A DNA stretch of 34,151 nt, taken from Nitrospirota bacterium (lineage in GTDB: Bacteria > Nitrospirota > Thermodesulfovibrionia > Thermodesulfovibrionales > SM23-35). The stretch covers positions 1 through 34,151 of the forward strand of contig JACAFF010000019.1 in the NCBI GenBank assembly GCA_013388455.1, in the 5' to 3' direction. A program made the translations under genes and the position numbers. Every line of letters begins with the position of its first letter. Positions within the stretch are counted from its first letter, which is position 1. The notes beneath the pieces are model-generated. The model saw only the letters and a list, made by a program, of their open reading frames with translations. It was not told the origin of the DNA and did no database searches. Of this stretch, positions 1-9,397 are shown piece after piece.

Positions 1-1
1 A

Positions 2-145
2 TTGACCTTACGTAATTCCTTTTACTCAAAGATACAGATTGGACAATATTTCACTAATTTAAGTTATTCTGCAGTAGCAAAGATATATGAACGGTTTAAA
101 AGAAGATTGAAAGAAGACACAAGATTAAGAAGAGAGGCTGACTGA
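2..145 (+). CDS. C-terminal end of REP-associated (Y1-type) transposase, partial
   Basis: The frame starting at base 2 is open to a TGA at 143-145 and gives 47 residues cut by the window edge. The tail contains IGQYFTNLSYSAVAKIYERF followed by a basic stretch ending KEDTRLRREAD. This matches the DnaA-like helix-turn-helix that closes many REP-associated tyrosine transposases (pattern: ysaVaKiy.RF...L..D..L). The catalytic HUH domain would lie upstream, outside the window. Immediately after the stop there is palindromic DNA (143-174), as expected next to such transposases. It could also be another protein using the same DnaA-C-like fold, so the family call is good but not certain. Confidence 0.6.
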   Translation: MTLRNSFYSKIQIGQYFTNLSYSAVAKIYERFKRRLKEDTRLRREAD

Positions 146-174
146 CATTCGCTTAGCGAGTTCCGTTAATGTCA
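143..174. repeat. Nested palindrome after the transposase end
   Basis: TGACATT (143-149) is repeated inverted as AATGTCA (168-174), and inside it CGC-TTA-GCG (150-158) forms a second small hairpin. The left arm starts at the transposase stop codon. The structure could be a REP-like target of the upstream transposase or a weak transcription terminator; it lacks a T-tract, so I favour the repeat reading. Confidence 0.45.
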
Positions 175-254
175 TGTGCCGACTTTTTATAAGTGCCCTT
201 AATTCTTCACCAAAATTCATATCCTGCTATTATAGAAAATGCTGTAAATTGATA

Positions 255-270
255 GTGACCTTAACGTCAC
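255..270. repeat. Short palindrome upstream of the DUF72 gene
   Basis: GTGAC (255-259) and GTCAC (266-270) flank CTTAAC. The site lies 73 bases before the DUF72 start and may be an operator or another remnant of the transposase-associated repeats (it shares the ttaa.gtca pattern with the palindrome at 143-174). Otherwise the 146-342 interval is AT-rich and holds no gene I can see. Confidence 0.35.
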
Positions 271-342
271 AAAATACAAAATAGAGTTGCAAGTATTTCT
301 TAGGGCATTATATTTTTTTTGAAAAGTCTGAGATAATAAAAT

Positions 343-1236
343 ATGATTCATGTAGGGACATGCTCATGGACAGAAAAGACGTTAATTCAAAGCGGTGAGT
401 TTTATCCTAAAGAAGCAAGAACAGCCGAAAGCAGACTTAGGTACTATGCCCAGCATTTTGATACCGTTGAGGTGGACTCTACTTATTATGCCATTCCCGA
501 TAAAAGAACCGCATATTTATGGAACAATAGAACTCCTGAAAATTTCCTTTTTCACATTAAAGTTTATGGGGCGCTTACAGGACACGGGATTGACCCTAAA
601 ACCCTCCCAAAGGATATTTTCAATCTTCTTCCGGAAAAAGATAAAGCTAAAAGGAATGTCTATATAAAAGAGCCAACAATATTGCGCTCTGTCGCTGAAA
701 CATTCAGAGATATGCTTTATCCTCTGAGAATGAATAACAAGCTTGGATTGCTGGTATTTCAATACCCTCCGTGGTTTCACTATAAAGCAAATAACATGGA
801 ATACATTCTTTTATGTAAAGAACTAATGCAACCTTATCCTATCGCTGTAGAGTTCAGGCATGGAAGTTGGCTTGCGGAAGATGTTAGAGATTCTGTCTTT
901 CATTTCCTCATGAAGAATAATATGACTTATGTAATAGCAGACGAGCCGCAATATGGCAGTCATGCCACGATTCCTTTTATCCCTCAATTGACTACTGATA
1001 TTGCGTATTTTAGATTTCATGGAAGAAACAAGGAGAATTGGTTTAAAAAAGGCATAGCCACGTCCTTGAGATTCGCATATCAGTATTCTGACAAAGAGCT
1101 AAAGGACTTCAGGGATTACATTAAAAATATTAATAAAAGAGCAAAAGTGACCTTTGCCATGTTCAATAACTGTCACGGGGGCTTTGCCATAAGAAATGCT
1201 GTTAGATTGAGGGATTTAATAGCAGATGAAGCTTAA
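343..1236 (+). CDS. DUF72 family protein (YecE-like TIM barrel)
   Basis: The 297-residue product begins with the DUF72 signature (GTCSW near residue 5), then has FYP, a strand with VEVDSTYY, NFLFHIKVYGALT, an internal VEFRHGSW and a late YFRFHGRN, all in the order and spacing of DUF72/YecE proteins, and its length is typical. These proteins adopt a TIM-barrel-like fold; their biochemical role is not established and a nuclease-like activity has only been suggested. Upstream is the transposase tail and downstream the convergent thioesterase gene, 34 bases away, so this is a single-gene unit. The start is the only ATG before the motif; no good Shine-Dalgarno sequence is seen. Confidence 0.88.
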   Translation: MIHVGTCSWTEKTLIQSGEFYPKEARTAESRLRYYAQHFDTVEVDSTYYAIPDKRTAYLWNNRTPENFLFHIKVYGALTGHGIDPKTLPKDIFNLLPEKDKAKRNVYIKEPTILRSVAETFRDMLYPLRMNNKLGLLVFQYPPWFHYKANNMEYILLCKELMQPYPIAVEFRHGSWLAEDVRDSVFHFLMKNNMTYVIADEPQYGSHATIPFIPQLTTDIAYFRFHGRNKENWFKKGIATSLRFAYQYSDKELKDFRDYIKNINKRAKVTFAMFNNCHGGFAIRNAVRLRDLIADEA

Positions 1237-1243
1237 ATTGAAA

Positions 1244-1260
1244 AGAACGGGGTCAGACTT
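1244..1260. repeat. Short GGGGTCAGACTT-type sequence, possible transposase-associated remnant
   Basis: The 17 bases GAACGGGGTCAGACTTG sit between the convergent DUF72 and thioesterase genes. I recall closely similar GGGGTCAG strings near Y1 transposases in related draft genomes, and such a transposase ends about 1.1 kb upstream. Only a genome-wide repeat search can confirm this. Confidence 0.3.
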
Positions 1261-1270
1261 GTTTAGCATC

Positions 1271-1666
1271 TTACTGTCTTAGCAATTTAGCATGTCCTCT
1301 GGCTATTATTGTATTGTCTATTTTCTTAACAGTCGCTGATGTTTCAATAATCTTTTTATTTATTTGTAATATTTCTGCTTCAATAATTGCTTTTTCTCCA
1401 ATCAAGAGAGAATTTTTAAATCTCACATTGATTTCAGCAGTCACAGCAGGCATACCCTGCAACAAGGCAACCTTCACCATAGCCTCATCAAGAAGTGTTG
1501 ATAGTATTCCACCGTGTACTATATCCTTGTAACCTTGATGGATTTTCTGAGGCATGAATTCAGCATACACTTTACCATCATGGAGATTGAACTGAATGTG
1601 GAGGCCAGAGGGATTTTTTTCTCCACATACAAAACAGAAATGGTCGTCTTCTAAAGTTTTATTCAT
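1271..1666 (-). CDS. PaaI-family hotdog-fold thioesterase
   Basis: The 131-residue protein carries the PaaI/4-hydroxybenzoyl-CoA thioesterase-type motif HGGILSTLLDEAM at about residues 51-63, where the HGG and the acidic residue form the active site in the family, followed by VTAEINVRFKNSLLIGE, the usual second strand region. An N-terminal C-x-x-C pair (CFVCG, residues 11-15) precedes NPSGLHIQF, an arrangement common in one branch of the family. It probably hydrolyses an acyl-CoA; the substrate cannot be read from the sequence. The gene lies 19 bases after rho on the same strand and is probably co-transcribed with it. No clear Shine-Dalgarno site is visible. Confidence 0.85.
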   Translation of the reverse strand: MNKTLEDDHFCFVCGEKNPSGLHIQFNLHDGKVYAEFMPQKIHQGYKDIVHGGILSTLLDEAMVKVALLQGMPAVTAEINVRFKNSLLIGEKAIIEAEILQINKKIIETSATVKKIDNTIIARGHAKLLRQ

Positions 1667-1685
1667 TAAGCAGCAAGAAAAAATA

Positions 1686-2972
1686 TTATTTGTTCATCAT
1701 CTCCAGAAAGTCTTTATTGCTTTTGGTGCCCATGAGTTTACCGAGTAGAAATTCCATGCTCTCAACTGTACTCAAAGGAGTAAGGACTTTTCGCAGAATC
1801 CACATTTTATTAAGAACATCTTTTTCCACGAGGAGTTCTTCTTTTCTCGTGCCTGAAGCATTGATATCAATGCTCGGGAATATCCTTTTGTCAACGAGTT
1901 TTCTATCAAGGTGTAATTCCATGTTGCCTGTACCTTTAAATTCTTCAAATATAACATCATCCATTCTGCTTCCAGTGTCAACGAGTGCAGTTGCCAGAAC
2001 GGTCAGACTACCCCCATCTTCTATATTCCGTGCAGTACCAAAGAATCTTTTAGGCTTCTGTAAAGCATTTGAGTCAAGACCGCCCGAAAGTACCTTTCCG
2101 CTTGCAGGAATTACAGCATTATAAGCACGTGCAAGCCTTGTTATACTGTCAAGTAAGATTACTACATCACGTTTGCATTCAACAAGTCTTTTTGCTCTTT
2201 CCATAACCATTTCTGAGACCTGACAATGTCTCTGAGGTGGTTCATCGAATGTTGAGCTAATTATTTCAGCTGTTGGAACCTGCCGTTTCCAGTCCGTAAC
2301 TTCTTCAGGCCTTTCATCAATTAACAATATAATCAGGTGAATATCACGGTGATTTTTCTTTATTGCTTTTGCTATAGACTGAAGAAGCATGGTTTTCCCG
2401 GTTCTTGGTGCAGCGACAATCATGCCCCTCTGTCCTTTTCCGATTGGGGTTATAAGATCCATAACACGTGTACAATAATCATTACTGTCATATTCGAGTT
2501 TAATCTTTTCTGTGGGATAGTAAGGGATAAGGTTATCGAATAATGGCCTGTTGATATTTTCTTCGGGGGGTTCGTGATTTATTGCCTCTACTTTGAGTAA
2601 GGCAAAATATCTTTCACTTTCTTTTGGTGGTCTTATCTGTCCAGAAACAAGATCACCTGTCCTGAGATTGAATCTCCTTATCTGAGAAGGTGAGACATAT
2701 ATGTCGTCAGGACCGGGGAGGTAGCTATAATCAGGTGAACGTAGAAATCCAAAACCATCAGGTAGGATTTCAAGTACACCTTCAGAGAATACATAACCTG
2801 TCTTTTCTGTCTGTGCCTGAAGAATAGCAAAGATAAGGTCCTGTTTCCTCATGCTACTTGCCCCTTCAACATTAAAACCCCGTGCAACTGACGTCAATTC
2901 GTCTATTGTTTTTTCTTTCAATTCTGCAATAGAGACATTTTCGTTCAATAAACTTTTCTTCTGATTTTCCAT
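1686..2972 (-). CDS. rho: Transcription termination factor Rho
   Basis: This 428-residue protein has the full Rho layout: an N-terminal Rho_N helical domain (about 14-52), a cold-shock-like RNA-binding domain (about 60-132, with [11 protein letters not shown]) and the RecA-type ATPase domain. The Walker A is AAPRTGKT (187-194), [13 protein letters not shown] follows at 216-228, and Walker B is VVILLD (270-275). The Q-loop region ([15 protein letters not shown]) and the R-loop region (around [13 protein letters not shown]) are intact. Rho is the hexameric helicase that ends transcription of untranslated RNA. The ATG is preceded by TAGGAG at 7 bases. A promoter candidate lies about 110 bases upstream, leaving a leader of roughly 100 bases; Rho is autoregulated through its leader in other bacteria. 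Confidence 0.97.
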   Translation of the reverse strand: MENQKKSLLNENVSIAELKEKTIDELTSVARGFNVEGASSMRKQDLIFAILQAQTEKTGYVFSEGVLEILPDGFGFLRSPDYSYLPGPDDIYVSPSQIRRFNLRTGDLVSGQIRPPKESERYFALLKVEAINHEPPEENINRPLFDNLIPYYPTEKIKLEYDSNDYCTRVMDLITPIGKGQRGMIVAAPRTGKTMLLQSIAKAIKKNHRDIHLIILLIDERPEEVTDWKRQVPTAEIISSTFDEPPQRHCQVSEMVMERAKRLVECKRDVVILLDSITRLARAYNAVIPASGKVLSGGLDSNALQKPKRFFGTARNIEDGGSLTVLATALVDTGSRMDDVIFEEFKGTGNMELHLDRKLVDKRIFPSIDINASGTRKEELLVEKDVLNKMWILRKVLTPLSTVESMEFLLGKLMGTKSNKDFLEMMNK

Positions 2973-3081
2973 CGTTAAACTCCTATCAGGATTTTTTCTC
3001 TGGTGGTTTTTCTAACCCGGAAGGACTATGCCTATCCAGGGAGGTTAATACGATTTATAAAGAAGTTTTTTTCTTAAAAAT

Positions 3082-3111
3082 ACAATACAAAAACTAAAAC
3101 AATTTTGTCAA
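3082..3111 (-). promoter_or_regulatory. Sigma-70-type promoter candidate for rho
   Basis: On the minus strand TTGACA (3106-3111) is followed after 18 bases by TATTGT (3082-3087). The predicted transcript would start near 3075 and have a leader of about 100 bases before rho. Confidence 0.5.
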
Positions 3112-3143
3112 TACTTGTTTTTTAACGTATTATTTTAAAAATT

Positions 3144-3173
3144 TTGTTTACATTCTACCTCAATTTGTATAAA
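3144..3173 (+). promoter_or_regulatory. Promoter candidate for sufCB
   Basis: TATAAA (3168-3173) is preceded at 18 bases by TTGTTT (3144-3149), or at 15 bases by TTTACA. It is the best match in the AT-rich interval before sufC and diverges from the rho promoter just upstream. Confidence 0.35.
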
Positions 3174-3234
3174 CATAAAATAAATTAACCTGAAAAATGT
3201 AATTTAACTCATTGTTTTACTGAATGTTTAATGA

Positions 3235-3247
3235 AAGCTTATAGCTT
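3235..3247. promoter_or_regulatory. Palindrome upstream of sufC
   Basis: AAGCT-TAT-AGCTT is a perfect 13-base inverted repeat centred about 27 bases before the sufC start. It may be an operator. It does not resemble the IscR consensus I know. Confidence 0.3.
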
Positions 3248-3267
3248 AACAAAATAAAGGTGAGAAA

Positions 3268-4005
3268 ATGGATGAAATGTTAAAAACACAGGATCTTTGG
3301 GTCTCTGTTGGTAACAGGCAGATTTTGAAAGGTGTCAATTTTTCAATGAGATATGGGGAGATAAACGTCTTATTTGGACCTAATGGAGCCGGGAAAACTT
3401 CATTTATGATGACGCTTATGGGATTCCCAAGATACAAAATCGATCAAGGGAAGATATATTTTAAAGGTGAAGATATAACAGAGAAAGATATTTACGAAAG
3501 GGCACGGATTGGACTTGGCGTCTCTTTTCAGAGACCTCCTACTGTCAGAGGCATTACTTTGAAAAAAATTATCGAGATAATCACACATAATAGTGCAGAT
3601 AAAGGTAGTATTGAAGAAAATATTATAAAACTTAAACTTTCCGAACATTTAGATAGAGGACTAAACGATGGATTTTCAGGAGGAGAGATGAAAAGGTCAG
3701 AACTCCTTCAATTAATGGTGCAAAGACCTGATCTTGTTCTTATTGATGAACCAGAGTCTGGTGTTGATATTGAGAATATTGCACTGGTTGGTGAAGCGAT
3801 AAATTCTCTTCTCGGAAAAGATAAGGTAAAAGATCCGAAAAGAGGTGCTATAATTATAACTCATACAGGATATATCCTTGATTTTGTTAATGCTGATAAG
3901 GGATATATAATTTTTGAAGGGAATTTTGTCTGTGGAGGGAACCCAAGGGATATTCTTTCAGAAGTAAAAAAGCATGGATATAGAAGGTGTGCTGAATGCC
4001 GATAA
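3268..4005 (+). CDS. sufC: Fe-S cluster assembly ATPase SufC (minimal SufCB type)
   Basis: The 245-residue ABC ATPase shows Walker A GPNGAGKT (37-44), Q-loop Q88 (SFQRPP), signature FSGGEMKRSELLQ (136-148), Walker B LVLIDEPESGVD (156-167) and the switch histidine H199. The SFQRPP and GEMKR-ELLQ features are those of SufC rather than of transporters. It would power the SufB scaffold in cytoplasmic Fe-S assembly. The C-terminus ends GYRRCAECR, with two cysteines, as in the archaeal-like short SufC proteins. A good ribosome site (AAAGGTGAG) precedes the ATG. The stop overlaps the sufB start by 10 bases, indicating translational coupling. Confidence 0.93.
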   Translation: MDEMLKTQDLWVSVGNRQILKGVNFSMRYGEINVLFGPNGAGKTSFMMTLMGFPRYKIDQGKIYFKGEDITEKDIYERARIGLGVSFQRPPTVRGITLKKIIEIITHNSADKGSIEENIIKLKLSEHLDRGLNDGFSGGEMKRSELLQLMVQRPDLVLIDEPESGVDIENIALVGEAINSLLGKDKVKDPKRGAIIITHTGYILDFVNADKGYIIFEGNFVCGGNPRDILSEVKKHGYRRCAECR

Positions 4006-5246
4006 GTGAGAAATATCTTAATCAAATAAAAGAAAAGGCTGAACAAGCAAAAGAAAAAAAAGCGGTTTTTGGTCCGGATATTGATCTGTCGATTTATTCA
4101 CAACATATAGAGAGAGGAAAGATAGAGAGTCTCGAAAGTCTCTCATATCAGGCCAAAGAAGCAGCAATTCTAACCGGAATCAATCTAAAAGAAGAATCAC
4201 GCTCAGGTTCATATTTACAGATTGATCAGTCTGTGGTTTATGAGAGTCTTAATAAAGCATACGAGGGACAACTCGAAATCATGAGCACAACAGATGCTTT
4301 ATTAAAATATGAATGGATGGAAAAGTATTTCTGGAAATCCGTCCCTATTGATCAAGATAAATATACGGCTCAGGTAGCTCTTAATATGACGCATGGTTAT
4401 TTCATAAGGGTTTTCCCGGATCAGAAACCAAAATATCCTGTGCAATCTTGTTTGCTTGTTGCAGAAAACTATGTAAGTCAGAATGTGCATAATATTATAA
4501 TCGTTGAGGAAGGAGCTGAACTTCAGGTCATAACCGGCTGTACATTATCAAAGAACAATGCTGAAGGAATACATCTCGGGATTTCTGAATTTTATGTAAA
4601 AAAGGGAGGCAGGTTGTTTTTCACGATGATCCATAACTGGGCTGAAAATTTTCATGTGAGACCCAGGACATGGGCTGTTATAGAGGATGATGCATCATTT
4701 GTAAGCAATTATGTTCTCCTCAAACCTGTCAAATCCATTCAGGCCTTCCCCGTAGCTTATCTTAAAGGAGACAGAGCTTCAGCAAAGTTTAATACAGTTG
4801 TATATGGTCTTAAAAACTCATATATTGATCTCGGCTCAAGAATAATCCTCGAAGGAAAAGATACAAGGGGTGAATCCATTGCAAGAACAATAGCAGCTGA
4901 CGAGAGCACTGTCTACTCAAGGGGAGATCTTATAGCAAAGACAAAAGATTATTGTCTGGCTCATCTTGATTGCAGGGGCATTCTATTCTCTGAAAGGGCT
5001 AAGATTTATGCTATCCCGCAGCTACTTTCAGAAGGTGCAACGAAAGCTGAATTGTCCCATGAGGCTTCTATTGGTCCTATAGCCGAAGAACAGGTTGAAT
5101 ACTTAATGTCAAGAGGTATAGCGAGGGAAGATGCAGTATCTGCAATCACTTCAGGATTTCTTAATCTGAATATCCCTTATATCCCGGATTTTCTCGATAA
5201 GAATATTAAGGAGGTTATAGCAGCTACCGCCAAAGAGGCCCTTTAA
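3996..5246 (+). CDS. sufB: SufB/SufD-family Fe-S scaffold protein
   Basis: The 416-residue protein has a helical N-terminus and a long beta-helix core, with the family end pattern ECRG-like LDCRGILFS, then PQLLSEGATKAELSHEASIG and EEQVEYLMSRGI, followed by a C-terminal helical segment. The SHEAS-IG and Q..YL-SRG patterns are diagnostic of SufB/SufD. It forms the complex with SufC that builds Fe-S clusters. No sufD, sufS, sufE or sufU follows, so this is the two-gene layout typical of archaea and several deep anaerobic bacteria (the SUF-like minimal system). It is shorter than E. coli SufB (about 495 residues), consistent with that type. Confidence 0.9.
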   Translation: MPISEKYLNQIKEKAEQAKEKKAVFGPDIDLSIYSQHIERGKIESLESLSYQAKEAAILTGINLKEESRSGSYLQIDQSVVYESLNKAYEGQLEIMSTTDALLKYEWMEKYFWKSVPIDQDKYTAQVALNMTHGYFIRVFPDQKPKYPVQSCLLVAENYVSQNVHNIIIVEEGAELQVITGCTLSKNNAEGIHLGISEFYVKKGGRLFFTMIHNWAENFHVRPRTWAVIEDDASFVSNYVLLKPVKSIQAFPVAYLKGDRASAKFNTVVYGLKNSYIDLGSRIILEGKDTRGESIARTIAADESTVYSRGDLIAKTKDYCLAHLDCRGILFSERAKIYAIPQLLSEGATKAELSHEASIGPIAEEQVEYLMSRGIAREDAVSAITSGFLNLNIPYIPDFLDKNIKEVIAATAKEAL

Positions 5247-5256
5247 TTTAAATTTG

Positions 5257-5310
5257 GTTGATAGACATGCTAAGATAGAAAAAATTTTTTCTATATATAT
5301 CTAAATCAAC
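5257..5310. repeat. Long AT-rich inverted repeat between sufB and the DUF1015 gene
   Basis: A perfect 20-base palindrome (5275-5294, six A then six T at the centre flanked by ATAG and CTAT) is nested in outer arms GTTGAT (5257-5262) and ATCAAC (5305-5310). It could be a weak terminator, an mRNA-stabilising stem-loop or an operator for the next gene. Confidence 0.5.
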
Positions 5311-5322
5311 GGAATCTGTATC

Positions 5323-6561
5323 ATGGCAAAAGTAATCCCGTTCAAGGGAATTCTTTACAATACGTCTAAAGTTTCAATAGAGGATGTCTTAGCTCCTCCA
5401 TACGATATTATTACGCCTGAATATAGGGAAGCGTTATACATGCAGAGCCCATATAATATTGTAAGAATAGATTTTGGTAAGGAAGAAATAGGAGATAATG
5501 AAATAGAAAATAAATACTTAAGAGCCAGAAGATATTTTGATGAATGGATGAAAGAAGGCATTTTCATTCAAAGTAAAAAACCTTCTTTCTATGTATATGA
5601 AATGTCTTACAATATTCATTCTGAAACAAAGAAACTTATTGGATTTCTCGGCCTTGTAAAACTCGAAGAACTGGGTAAAGGAAGTATCTACCCTCATGAG
5701 TGTACACATGCTAAACCGAAACTTGACAGGTTAAACCTTATGAGATCTTGTGAAGCTAACACAAGTCCCATATTCTCATTATATAAGAGTTCAGAAAAAG
5801 GTATCTCAGACGTGCTGTTGGGTATCTCCCATGAAAAACCTTATATACAAGACATAGATATCTCCGGGGACGTTCACAGGCTTTGGGAGATTAATGATAG
5901 TGAGAAGATAAAGATAATTCAAAAAGAACTTAAGAACAAAGCTGTCTTTATTGCTGATGGACATCACAGATATGAAACAGCACTTGAGTTTTATAAAGAA
6001 AAAAATATTAATAAAATGTCGTCAATAGATGAACCATATGGTTATGTTCTTATGTTTCTGGCGAATATGCTTAGTGAAGGCATAACAATTTTACCGACGC
6101 ACAGATTGTTGAAAGAAATCCCCGAGGATTTGAACAAGATGTTACCACAGTATTTTGATATCGAACCTGTAAAAGATAATTTTGATATAAGAAAAAGACT
6201 ATATGATAAAAGGAGAGTTTTTGGTTTTTTTTACAAGGGGAGCAAGGAGTGGTATGTCCTCCATTACAAGGAAGGGGTTTTATCAGAAATACATCCTGAC
6301 CTGAGGGAAATTGATGTTATAGTACTCCACGAGTTGATACTGAAAAAATTATTTCACACTGCTGATATTGGATATGATATGGATATTAAGAGCACCATCG
6401 ATAAAGTTCAAAATGGAGAATTTGTTGCTGCCTTTTTCCTTAACCCCACAAGGGTTGAAGATATAGAAAAGGCAGCTCTTTTATCATTCAGGATGCCTCC
6501 AAAATCAACATATTTTTATCCAAAACTTTTGACAGGTATGGTTTTAAATAGATGGGGGTAA
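5323..6561 (+). CDS. DUF1015 family protein
   Basis: The 412-residue protein starts with VIPFKGILYN and has LAPPYDIITPE (about 24-34), NIVRIDFGKEE, YPHECTHAKPKLDR and the central IADGHHRYETALEF (about 209-222), all hallmarks of DUF1015, and the length is typical. The family is widespread in anaerobes and has no proven biochemical function; the HHRYE motif suggests a catalytic or metal or phosphate site, but this is inference. It lies between the suf genes and gap-pgk on the same strand. The ATG has only a weak GGAA site ahead of it. Confidence 0.9.
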   Translation: MAKVIPFKGILYNTSKVSIEDVLAPPYDIITPEYREALYMQSPYNIVRIDFGKEEIGDNEIENKYLRARRYFDEWMKEGIFIQSKKPSFYVYEMSYNIHSETKKLIGFLGLVKLEELGKGSIYPHECTHAKPKLDRLNLMRSCEANTSPIFSLYKSSEKGISDVLLGISHEKPYIQDIDISGDVHRLWEINDSEKIKIIQKELKNKAVFIADGHHRYETALEFYKEKNINKMSSIDEPYGYVLMFLANMLSEGITILPTHRLLKEIPEDLNKMLPQYFDIEPVKDNFDIRKRLYDKRRVFGFFYKGSKEWYVLHYKEGVLSEIHPDLREIDVIVLHELILKKLFHTADIGYDMDIKSTIDKVQNGEFVAAFFLNPTRVEDIEKAALLSFRMPPKSTYFYPKLLTGMVLNRWG

Positions 6562-6592
6562 TGAAAAAACGAATAATTTTTATAACTTTTAA

Positions 6593-7612
<1,020 letters not shown>

Positions 7613-7614
7613 AA

Positions 7615-8850
7615 ATGAAAAAAAAGAATGCTGTAGAACCATTGCCAATTAAGGATATTTTCAATAAACTCACGATTGAGGATATTGATATTAAAGGGAA
7701 AAGGGTTTTCATCAGGGCAGATTTTAATGTGCCTCTCGATGAGAATCTTCAGATTACAGATGACAGAAGAATACGATCAACCCTCCCAACTATAAATTAT
7801 GCTATAGATGAAGGTGCAAAAGTTATAATCTCATCACACCTGGGAAGACCAAAAGGGAAGGTTGATTTGCGATATAGCCTTGCTCCTGTTGCAAAAAGAC
7901 TTCAGCGGCTCCTTAATAAAGAGGTTGTTTTTGCTCCAGATTGTATTGGCAGTCAAGTTGAAAAATTAGTCTCTAAGATGAAAAATGGGGATGTTCTTCT
8001 TTTAGAAAATCTTAGATTTCACGAGGGGGAAGAAAAAAATGATGAAGAATTTGCAAGGTCATTAGCAAGGCTTTCTGATATATATGTAAATGATGCTTTT
8101 GGTGCAGCTCACAGAGCACATGCATCAACAGTCGGTATGACTAAATTTCTTAAATCTGTTTCAGGATTTCTTTTGAAAAAAGAGATTGAATACCTCAAAG
8201 GAGTTGTTGATAATCCAATAAAACCATTTGTGGCCATTCTTGGAGGGGCAAAGGTTTCAGGAAAAATTGGAGTTCTCGAAAATCTGGCTTGTAAAGTTGA
8301 TAAGGTTATCGTAGGTGGTGGTATGGCATATACATTTATAAAATCTATGGGTTATGAGATAGGGAACTCACTCGTTGAAGACGAAATGCTTGAGACTGCT
8401 CAGAGGATTTCTAATAAGCTGAAAGAAGCAGGGATAAAACTTTATTTGCCGGTCGATTGTGTTATTGCACAGAATACCGAACCAGGAACCGTAATCAAGA
8501 TTGTCCCGATTATTGAAATACCAAGAGGCTGGAGGGCTCTCGACATCGGGCCGGCATCTGTTAAACTTTTCTCTGAAGCAATACAAGATGCGAAAACAAT
8601 TTTATGGAACGGTCCGATGGGTGTGTTTGAAATAGATGCTTTTTCGAGGGGCACATATGAAATTGCCCATGCAATTTCAGAAGCTTATGCCTTTACGATT
8701 GTTGGTGGAGGTGATACCGACCTTGCGGTGCATCGAGCAGGGGTATCAGATACAATTTCTTTTATATCTACCGGTGGAGGTGCGTCACTTCAGCTTCTCG
8801 AAGGTAAAGAACTACCTGGTATTGCAGCCTTAACGGACCGGGAAGATTAG
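7615..8850 (+). CDS. pgk: Phosphoglycerate kinase
   Basis: The 411-residue enzyme shows RADFNVPLD, SSHLGRPKG, LLENLRFHEGEE, AILGGAKVSGKIGVLENL, GGGMAYTF, WNGPMGVFE and VGGGDT in the normal order, covering both domains of PGK. It makes ATP from 1,3-bisphosphoglycerate. The start ATG is preceded by AGAGGG and lies 2 bases after gap. The product has about 17 more N-terminal residues (MKKKNAVEPLPIKDIF) than the usual family start at the conserved KLTIEDIDIKGKRV segment, and no better start codon lies closer to it, so the extension is probably real. Confidence 0.97.
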   Translation: MKKKNAVEPLPIKDIFNKLTIEDIDIKGKRVFIRADFNVPLDENLQITDDRRIRSTLPTINYAIDEGAKVIISSHLGRPKGKVDLRYSLAPVAKRLQRLLNKEVVFAPDCIGSQVEKLVSKMKNGDVLLLENLRFHEGEEKNDEEFARSLARLSDIYVNDAFGAAHRAHASTVGMTKFLKSVSGFLLKKEIEYLKGVVDNPIKPFVAILGGAKVSGKIGVLENLACKVDKVIVGGGMAYTFIKSMGYEIGNSLVEDEMLETAQRISNKLKEAGIKLYLPVDCVIAQNTEPGTVIKIVPIIEIPRGWRALDIGPASVKLFSEAIQDAKTILWNGPMGVFEIDAFSRGTYEIAHAISEAYAFTIVGGGDTDLAVHRAGVSDTISFISTGGGASLQLLEGKELPGIAALTDRED

Positions 8851-8871
8851 AGAAATATTTTTATTTCCCTC

Positions 8872-9300
8872 TTACCGTGCAATCGCTTGATAACATGGTG
8901 TTTCTACAGGAGGTATATCAGGTATCTTGTGTGGTAACTTCTCGTTTTCATGCGAAAGTATCCCTCTTTTTAATTCTACAATCGATGGGTTTTTACACTC
9001 TAATTTTTTTACTAAATATGAAGCTGCTATTTCTGGTCTGAGTGTTTCACCACATGTGAAAATATCAACTGCTGCATAGCCATATTCAGGCCACGTATGA
9101 ATTGTTAAATGAGACTCTGCTATGACAACGACACCGCTAATACCAAATGGTTGAAACTCACGGAAGGAAATGTCTATTATAGTAGCTCTGGCCTCTTTTG
9201 CTGCTGAGACCATTAAATCTTTGACCTTTTCAAGGCTTTTTAGAATTTCAGGATTGCAATCCTTTAATTCAACTAATAAATGGGTACCTAAAGCATACAA
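8872..9300 (-). CDS. speD: S-adenosylmethionine decarboxylase proenzyme (prokaryotic class 1B)
   Basis: The protein contains AESHLTIHTWPEYGYAAVDIF, in which the serine (residue 63 from the start used here) is the site of self-cleavage that creates the pyruvoyl cofactor, and the later cysteine in FTCGE is also conserved. It makes decarboxylated AdoMet for spermidine synthesis; no speE is in the window. I place the start at TTG 9300 because a GGGGGG Shine-Dalgarno tract lies 7 bases ahead and the product then begins LYALGTHLLVEL, as in the family. A longer reading from TTG 9318 has no ribosome site. It is convergent with pgk, 21 bases apart. Confidence 0.93.
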   Translation of the reverse strand: MYALGTHLLVELKDCNPEILKSLEKVKDLMVSAAKEARATIIDISFREFQPFGISGVVVIAESHLTIHTWPEYGYAAVDIFTCGETLRPEIAASYLVKKLECKNPSIVELKRGILSHENEKLPHKIPDIPPVETPCYQAIAR

Positions 9301-9349
9301 TTCTCTACCCCCCTTCAAACGTCAAAATTTAAATACTTGAGATTTTAAA

Positions 9350-9377
9350 AATACAGAAAATTTGAAGATATTGTCAA
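9350..9377 (-). promoter_or_regulatory. Sigma-70-type promoter candidate for speD
   Basis: On the minus strand TTGACA (9372-9377) is followed at 16 bases by TGTATT (9350-9355), about 50 bases before the speD start. Confidence 0.45.
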
Positions 9378-9397
9378 GAGAATTTTAAAAAATTGCG

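Noticed and set aside
1690-2124. A 144-codon plus-strand frame
   Set aside because: Antisense shadow of the highly conserved rho ATPase domain.
2973-3267. A riboswitch or leader peptide in the rho-suf divergent region
   Set aside because: I found a promoter-like pair for each direction and a small palindrome but no recognised riboswitch core and no open frame with a ribosome site.
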